From Phaeodactylibacter sp. (GTDB lineage Bacteria; Bacteroidota; Bacteroidia; Chitinophagales; Saprospiraceae), in NCBI GenBank assembly GCA_024103175.1, contig JAGFJE010000572.1:1-38846 (forward strand): a stretch of DNA of 38,846 nucleotides. Direction: 5' to 3'. This document shows, one piece after another, positions 33,715-38,846 of this stretch (position 1 is its first letter; each line of letters begins with the position of its first letter). Both the position numbers and the translations under genes were made by a program. A model generated the notes under the pieces. It was not told where the DNA came from and did no database searches. It saw only the letters and a program-made list of their open reading frames with translations.

Positions 33715-35361
33715 ATGAATAGCATAAAGAGCAAGGTTATTTTAATCATCTTTGCCGTGCTTTCAGCCAACGCTGCCTGGGCACAGGCAGAGGGCGGCAG
33801 CTCAGTATCCGGATCCTATCTCGTGTACGGCCTGATCGTCGTAGCCGTACTGGTTTTCTTCATGATCATACTGCAGGTTGCGGACAACCTGATGGTGATC
33901 GAGGCCAAGCAGTCCGGTGCGGACCAGAACGGGGCCAACTTCTCGATCTTCCCCAGATGGAAGGAGATCTTTGCTCCGCGCCTTCCCGAATACCTCCGGG
34001 ACAAGCCCCTGACCGTCTTGCGCCGCGGGCACAACATCAACCTGGAAGGAGAGGCTGAACAAAGGCTGGACGAAAGCGTGCAGGCAAAGGCCTTCGCGGT
34101 GCAGCCGCCCAATTTCCCGGGCATTTCCCCCATTCCCAAGGTGGTGGTGGAAGTGGGCGATGAAGTCAAAGCCGGCGACCACCTTTTCTTTGACAAGAAG
34201 CGCCCGGAGATCATGCACGTCGCGCCGGTAAGCGGCGAAGTCATCGCCATCAACCGCGGCGCCAAGCGTTCCATCTCCGAGGTGGTTATCCTGGCCGATA
34301 AGGATATCAAATACCGCGAGCTGAAGGCTTTCGGCCTGGAAGGAAGCAGCCGGGAAGATCTCGTCAGTTACCTGCTCGATGCCGGCGTATGGCCTCTGAT
34401 CCGCCAGCGCCCATTCGACATCATTCCCGAGCCCGAGGTGGCGCCCCGCGATATTTTCATCTCCACTTTCGATACTGCTCCGCTGGCTCCCAACCTCAAC
34501 TTTGTCATCAATGGTAAGGAGGAAGCCTTCCAGAAAGGCCTGGATGTGCTCGCCAAGCTGACCGACGGCAAGGTTTACCTCGGCCTGGATGGGCGCGGCA
34601 AAGAGCAACCGCATCCGGCATTTGCCGAGGCAAAAGGAGTAGAGATCCATTATTTCCATGGGAAGCACCCGGCGGGAAATGTCGGAGTACAGATCCACCA
34701 CATCCGTCCCATTAGCGCCGGCGATAAGGTCTGGACGCTCGGCGTACAGGAAGTAGTCACCATCGGCCGGTTGTTCACAGAACAGCGGTACAATGCAGAA
34801 CGCATCGTTGCCCTTACCGGCGCTGAACTCAAGGCCGCGAAATACGCGCGCACCTATATTGGGGCCAATGTGGGCGACCTGGTCAAGGACAACCTGGCCA
34901 ATGATCACATCCGCTTAATTTCCGGCGATGTGCTGTCCGGCAAAAAGAAAACAGCAGAAAACTTCCTCAATATCTTCGACGACCAGCTGACGGTGGTCCT
35001 GGAAGGCGATGACTACGAGCTATTCGGCTGGCTGATCCCCGCGCTGAATACGCCCAGCATCTCGCCCTCTCTTCCCTCCTCCTTCTTCCCCGGGATGAAA
35101 AAGCGGGCAGAGACCAATACCCACGGCGAGAAGCGCGCCTTCGTGGTCACGGGTATTTACGAATCCGTGTTGCCTATGGATATCTATCCGCAGGAGTTGA
35201 TGAAGTCCATCCTTATCGGGGATTTTGAAAAGATCGAAGGGCTGGGGATCTATGAACTCAGCGAAGAAGACGTGGCGCTCTGTGAGTTTGCCTGCGTCTC
35301 CAAGCAGCCCGTCCAGCAGATCCTCCGTAAAGGGCTGGATATGATGCGCGAGCAAGTATAA
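33715..35361 (+). CDS. nqrA: Na+-translocating NADH:quinone reductase subunit A with N-terminal membrane extension
   Basis: 548 residues against about 450 for classic NqrA. The NqrA core begins around residue 98 (LTVLRRGHNINLEGEAEQ), with PNFPGISPIPKVVVEVGDEVKAGDHLFFDK, the GKHPAGNVGVQIHHI block and a C-terminal CEFACVSKQPVQQILRKGLDMM. The extra 97 residues contain a signal-like segment (1-24, ending AWAQA) and a membrane span (about 33-56), so this usually peripheral subunit is probably anchored. NqrA forms part of the cytoplasmic, quinone-proximal side of the complex. First gene of nqrABCDE; nqrB follows after 43 bases. Confidence 0.93.
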   Translation: MNSIKSKVILIIFAVLSANAAWAQAEGGSSVSGSYLVYGLIVVAVLVFFMIILQVADNLMVIEAKQSGADQNGANFSIFPRWKEIFAPRLPEYLRDKPLTVLRRGHNINLEGEAEQRLDESVQAKAFAVQPPNFPGISPIPKVVVEVGDEVKAGDHLFFDKKRPEIMHVAPVSGEVIAINRGAKRSISEVVILADKDIKYRELKAFGLEGSSREDLVSYLLDAGVWPLIRQRPFDIIPEPEVAPRDIFISTFDTAPLAPNLNFVINGKEEAFQKGLDVLAKLTDGKVYLGLDGRGKEQPHPAFAEAKGVEIHYFHGKHPAGNVGVQIHHIRPISAGDKVWTLGVQEVVTIGRLFTEQRYNAERIVALTGAELKAAKYARTYIGANVGDLVKDNLANDHIRLISGDVLSGKKKTAENFLNIFDDQLTVVLEGDDYELFGWLIPALNTPSISPSLPSSFFPGMKKRAETNTHGEKRAFVVTGIYESVLPMDIYPQELMKSILIGDFEKIEGLGIYELSEEDVALCEFACVSKQPVQQILRKGLDMMREQV

Positions 35362-35404
35362 ACAAATCTTATTTAAAATAACGATCATCTCACCATATAG
35401 AGAT

Positions 35405-36673
35405 ATGAAAAAAGCATTTTTGAATTTTCTCCACAGAATAGAACCGGATAAGGAAAAATCTCCTTTCCTGCACACCGTGTTTGATGGGTTCTTCACCTTT
35501 GCCTTCACCCCCAATACGGTGACCAAAGGTGGGGTGCACATCCGCGATGGCATGGACCTCAAGCGCCAGATGGTGCAGGTGGTGTTGGCCCTTTCGATCC
35601 TTTATATTTTCGGGATGTACAACATCGGCCACCAGCATTTCATTGCTCTGGGCGAATATCCGGGCTTTTTGCAGGGGTTTCATCTCAAACTGATCTATGG
35701 GCTCATCCAGATCATCCCCATCCTGGTGGTTACTATGGCGGTCGGCCTGGGCATTGAGTTCTACTATGCCTACCGGAAAGGGCACGGTATAGAGGAGGGC
35801 TTCCTTGTTTCCGGCGCCCTGATCCCGCTGATCATGCCTCCGGACATCCCGTTGTGGATCCTGGCGCTCTCCGTTGTTTTTGCCGTAATTGTCGGAAAAG
35901 AGGCCTTTGGAGGAACCGGGATGAATATTCTCAACATCGCCCTGCTGTCCCGGGTCTTTATCTTCTTTGCCTATCCGACCGATATTTCCGGTAATGAGGT
36001 TTGGGTTTCCGGATTGGACAGCGTTGCTGCCGGAGCAGCTGCCGAATACGGCTGGATACACCTCAGCGTGTTCAACCCGCTGTTTGAAGCGCTCAATCTT
36101 TCGGGCTACAACGCGGCCTCAACCGTGGTGGACGGCTACACCGGGGCGACGCCGCTGGGCCTGGCTTTCCAAAGCGGCTGGGAAGCTGTCAAAGAGGTAT
36201 ATACCGACTCCCAGATGTTGTGGGGCGTCATTCCCGGCTCGATCGGCGAAACCAGCAAACCACTGATCATCCTTGGCGCGCTGTATCTGGTAGTGACCAA
36301 GATCGCCGACTGGCGCATCATGTTTTCCATGGTCGTCGGGGCGGCGGCCATGGCCCTGCTGCTCAATGTATGGGGCGCTACGCCTTTCATGCAGGTACCC
36401 TGGTACTATCAGTTCTATATGGGTAGCTTCTGGTTCGCCATGGCTTTCATGGCCACCGACCCGGTAACGGCCAGCGGGACGCAGGCCGGAAAGTGGATCT
36501 ACGGTTTCCTGATCGGCTTCATCGGGATGATCATCCGGGTGATGAACCCCGCCTATCCGGAAGGATGGATGCTGGCGATCCTGTTCATGAACGTGTTTGC
36601 CCCGCTGATCGACTACTATGTTCTGCAGGCCAATATCAACCGCCGGCTCAAGCGGGCCAAGGTGGCTGCTTAA
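35405..36673 (+). CDS. nqrB: NQR subunit B
   Basis: 422 residues and about ten membrane spans. The soluble N-terminus (FLHRIEPD...DGFFTFAFTPNTVTKGGVHIRDGMDLKR) is typical. DGYTGATPLG near residue 243 is the site where FMN is linked covalently to Thr. FGGTGMNILNIALLSRVF and AMAFMATDPVTASGTQAGKWIYG are further conserved blocks. NqrB carries riboflavin and FMN and forms the Na+ path with NqrD/E. The product length is normal. Confidence 0.96.
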   Translation: MKKAFLNFLHRIEPDKEKSPFLHTVFDGFFTFAFTPNTVTKGGVHIRDGMDLKRQMVQVVLALSILYIFGMYNIGHQHFIALGEYPGFLQGFHLKLIYGLIQIIPILVVTMAVGLGIEFYYAYRKGHGIEEGFLVSGALIPLIMPPDIPLWILALSVVFAVIVGKEAFGGTGMNILNIALLSRVFIFFAYPTDISGNEVWVSGLDSVAAGAAAEYGWIHLSVFNPLFEALNLSGYNAASTVVDGYTGATPLGLAFQSGWEAVKEVYTDSQMLWGVIPGSIGETSKPLIILGALYLVVTKIADWRIMFSMVVGAAAMALLLNVWGATPFMQVPWYYQFYMGSFWFAMAFMATDPVTASGTQAGKWIYGFLIGFIGMIIRVMNPAYPEGWMLAILFMNVFAPLIDYYVLQANINRRLKRAKVAA

Positions 36674-36699
36674 TTCATTTTACCGAAAAAATCAGCAAG

Positions 36700-37443
36700 A
36701 TGTATACGACCAGATATGTCATAGGATTCATTCTCATTTTAACGGCCTCGGTCGCTGTCGGGCTGACCGGCCTGCGCGAAGCCACCAAGAACAAGGCGGC
36801 CCAGAATGAGGATATTTTCAATAAGCGGGCGATCCTCTCTGCCGTCGAAAATTACCTGCCGGATGGCAAAAAGGTAAGCGGCCTGGCCGATGAAGAAGTG
36901 AGCCGCATCTTCGCGCAGATGCAACAGCCGGTGCTGGACATGCAGGGCGATACCATCACGGGGGTTCAGGCCGAGGATATCGACATGGCCAAAGAGCGTA
37001 AGAAACCGGAACCGGATCGCCGCCTGCCCCTTTACATTTACGAACACAACGGCGAAAAATTCTACATCCTCTCCGTCCGTGGCAATGGCTTATGGGACGA
37101 GATCTGGGGCAACATCGCCCTGAAAAGCGACGGCAATACCATCGCCGGCGCCGCTTTCGACCACAGGGGAGAAACGCCGGGCCTGGGCGCCGAAATCAAA
37201 GATAATCCCGCTTTCTCCGAACAATTTCAGGGAAAAAAGATCTTTGATGATGGGGCGTATGTTTCGGTAGACGTGGTCAAGCCAGGCGGCACAAAAACCG
37301 AGCATACCGTTGATGGTATTTCCGGCGCTACCGTTACCGGCGACGGCGTTGCGGAAATGCTCTACCGCGGCATCAAATACTATCAACCCTTTTTGGAAGA
37401 AATACGACAATCCTCGGGGACCCAGGGGTTGTTGGTGAAATAA
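36700..37443 (+). CDS. nqrC: NQR subunit C
   Basis: 247 residues from ATG 36700, 26 bases after nqrB. One N-terminal membrane span (YVIGFILILTASVAVGLTGL) and a periplasmic FMN-binding domain: RGNGLWDEIWGNIALK, HRGETPGLGAEI and VDGISGATVTGDGV, in which the Thr of SGAT carries covalent FMN. Starts further upstream lie inside nqrB and are not credible. Confidence 0.96.
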   Translation: MYTTRYVIGFILILTASVAVGLTGLREATKNKAAQNEDIFNKRAILSAVENYLPDGKKVSGLADEEVSRIFAQMQQPVLDMQGDTITGVQAEDIDMAKERKKPEPDRRLPLYIYEHNGEKFYILSVRGNGLWDEIWGNIALKSDGNTIAGAAFDHRGETPGLGAEIKDNPAFSEQFQGKKIFDDGAYVSVDVVKPGGTKTEHTVDGISGATVTGDGVAEMLYRGIKYYQPFLEEIRQSSGTQGLLVK

Positions 37444-37495
37444 ACCGGATTTTCGGCGCCGTCAATGGCGCCTGAAGTATAAAAAAAGAAGAACA

Positions 37496-38206
37496 ATGGC
37501 TGAAACTGCTGTTAAAGAGAAAGAACCTTTATTTCAGTTTGGGAAGAAAGAGCGACAGCTGATCACTGACCCGCTGAACGACAATAACCCGATCACCGTA
37601 CAGGTGTTGGGGATCTGTTCCGCGCTGGCCGTCACCTCCCTGGTCTATCCTTCTTTCGTGATGGCTATCGCCGTGGTTTTCGTGACGGGCTTTTCCAGCC
37701 TGTTCACTTCTCTGCTGCGAAACTACATCCCCAAACAGGTCCGTATGATCGTACAACTCGTCATCATCGCTACCCTTGTGACGGTGGTGGAGTTGACCCT
37801 CAAATACCTCAACTATCCGATCTACAAGCAATTGTCGGTATACATCGGCCTGATCATCACCAACTGTATCGTGATGGGCCGGCTCGAGGCTTTCGCTATG
37901 GCCAACAAACCGTGGCGTTCCTTCCTCGACGGCATCGGCAACGGGCTCGGGTACGGCGCTATCCTGATCGTCGTCGGCATCATCCGGGAGGTCTTCGGCA
38001 AGGGCAGCCTTTTTGCCGGCAGCCCGATCGAGATGAAGATCATCGGCCCCACGGCCGACTACTTCATCAATACCGCTGATAGTGTGTGGTTCGGCTGGTA
38101 CGCCAACAACAACCTGATGGTACTGCCGGCAGCCGCCATGTTCATCATCGGCATCCTGATCTGGGTCCAGCGCAGCTACAACACCAAGCTGGTCGACGTA
38201 TCCTAA
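37496..38206 (+). CDS. nqrD: NQR subunit D
   Basis: 236 residues and six membrane spans. Conserved: DPLNDNNPITVQVLGICSALAVTS, VGLIITNCIVMGRLEAFAM-like block (IGLIITNCIVMGRLEAF), and GIGNGLGYGAILIVVGIIREVFGKGSLF. It is homologous to NqrE and, with it, holds the intramembrane [2Fe-2S] site; the Cys in the ITNCIVMGR segment is one ligand. A soluble N-terminus of about 35 residues. Confidence 0.96.
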   Translation: MAETAVKEKEPLFQFGKKERQLITDPLNDNNPITVQVLGICSALAVTSLVYPSFVMAIAVVFVTGFSSLFTSLLRNYIPKQVRMIVQLVIIATLVTVVELTLKYLNYPIYKQLSVYIGLIITNCIVMGRLEAFAMANKPWRSFLDGIGNGLGYGAILIVVGIIREVFGKGSLFAGSPIEMKIIGPTADYFINTADSVWFGWYANNNLMVLPAAAMFIIGILIWVQRSYNTKLVDVS

Positions 38207-38253
38207 ACCTTTATTTGTTAGTCAACTGACAACAGACAACAAACCATCAAGAC

Positions 38254-38846
38254 ATGGAATTCCTGAATACTTTCATAAAAGCCGCCTTCATCGAGAACCT
38301 GGTACTGGCCTACTTCCTGGGCATGTGTTCTTACCTGGCGGTCTCCAAGAGTGTAAATACCGCCTTCGGCCTCGGGCTGGCGGTGATCTTCGTACTGGGC
38401 ATCACCATGCCGATCAACTGGGTGATCAGCGAGTACCTGTTGAGTGAGAACGGTATTTTTGGCGTCGACCTCACCTTCCTGCGCTTCATCCTGTTCATTG
38501 CCGTAATTGCGTCTATGGTGCAGCTGGTGGAGATGGTGGTGGAAAAGTTCTCACCCGCCCTCTACGCCGCCCTGGGGATCTTCCTCCCACTGATCACGGT
38601 GAACTGCGCCATCCTGGGCGGTTCTCTGTTTATGGTATCGCGGGAGTACAGCTTCAGCAATTCCCTTGCTTTCGGGCTGGGCGGTGGCTTCGGCTGGTTC
38701 CTGGCCATTATCGCCATTGCGGCCATTCGGGAAAAGATACGCTATTCCAACGTGCCGCCCGCGCTGCGCGGCCTGGGTATGGCCTTTATCCTGACCGGGC
38801 TGATGGGCATCGCCTTCATGAGCCTCATGGGGATTGACCCGGCGGC
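38254..38846 (+). CDS. nqrE: NQR subunit E (3' end cut by window edge)
   Basis: About 197 residues are visible from ATG 38254, nearly complete. FIKAAFIENLVLAYFLGMCSYLAVSK is the NqrE start, with a Cys at the Fe-S site, and LPLITVNCAILGGSLFM holds the second half-motif. GFGWFLAIIAIAAIREKIRYSNVP follows. It pairs with NqrD in the membrane. nqrF, which would provide NADH oxidation, is expected just right of the window. Confidence 0.96.
   Translation, partial: MEFLNTFIKAAFIENLVLAYFLGMCSYLAVSKSVNTAFGLGLAVIFVLGITMPINWVISEYLLSENGIFGVDLTFLRFILFIAVIASMVQLVEMVVEKFSPALYAALGIFLPLITVNCAILGGSLFMVSREYSFSNSLAFGLGGGFGWFLAIIAIAAIREKIRYSNVPPALRGLGMAFILTGLMGIAFMSLMGIDPA

Overview
The window reads as chromosomal DNA of a GC-rich Bacteroidota bacterium, most likely of the Saprospiria/Lewinella-like group. 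The phylum call rests on several signals: a PorP/SprF protein paired with an OmpA protein, a secreted nuclease with a type IX secretion tail, a DUF6503 lipoprotein, promoters of the Bacteroidota -7 type (TAnnTTTG, often TATCTTTG just ahead of genes), and few Shine-Dalgarno sequences. The class call is inference. No rRNA, tRNA, CRISPR array or intact transposase was found.

Left part (1-5.4 kb): a clade II type nitrous-oxide reductase gene (nosZ, cut by the left edge) runs leftward. Running rightward from it are an Rrf2-family Fe-S regulator, a lipoprotein cytochrome c and a multi-span membrane protein resembling heme-copper oxidase subunit I. An identical 16-base motif lies in front of both nosZ and the cytochrome gene.

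Middle (5.4-24 kb): mostly single-gene units for exported or envelope proteins. These are a large Asp-box beta-propeller protein, a DUF4350-like protein, a PaaI-type thioesterase, an ECF sigma factor overlapping a membrane-anchored beta-barrel partner, gamma-glutamyltransferase, a T9SS-exported endonuclease I, a DUF6159 membrane protein, a PhoD-like phosphatase, a DUF6503 lipoprotein, a family 9 glycosyltransferase and a fused alpha/beta-SGNH hydrolase. Decayed genes sit between them: a DUF4143 ATPase tail and a CheR-like methyltransferase fragment.

Right part (24-38.8 kb): a PorP/SprF-OmpA pair (the OmpA protein carries a DUF1573-like tail), PnuC, then three consecutive exported proteins (caspase-TPR, caspase, TPR). 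The window ends in an nqrABCDE operon (nqrE cut by the right edge) whose NqrA has an N-terminal membrane extension.

Two things stand out. First, many intergenic spaces hold imperfect hairpins whose arms are tandem arrays of 7-, 8-, 9- or 16-base units. One family (TTCCGAC/GGAAGTC units with a CTTTGGACG-like end) occurs at four sites, and one copy lies in frame inside the membrane-protein gene at 3540-4880. Second, the exported caspase/TPR gene set looks like a dedicated but unassigned protease module.
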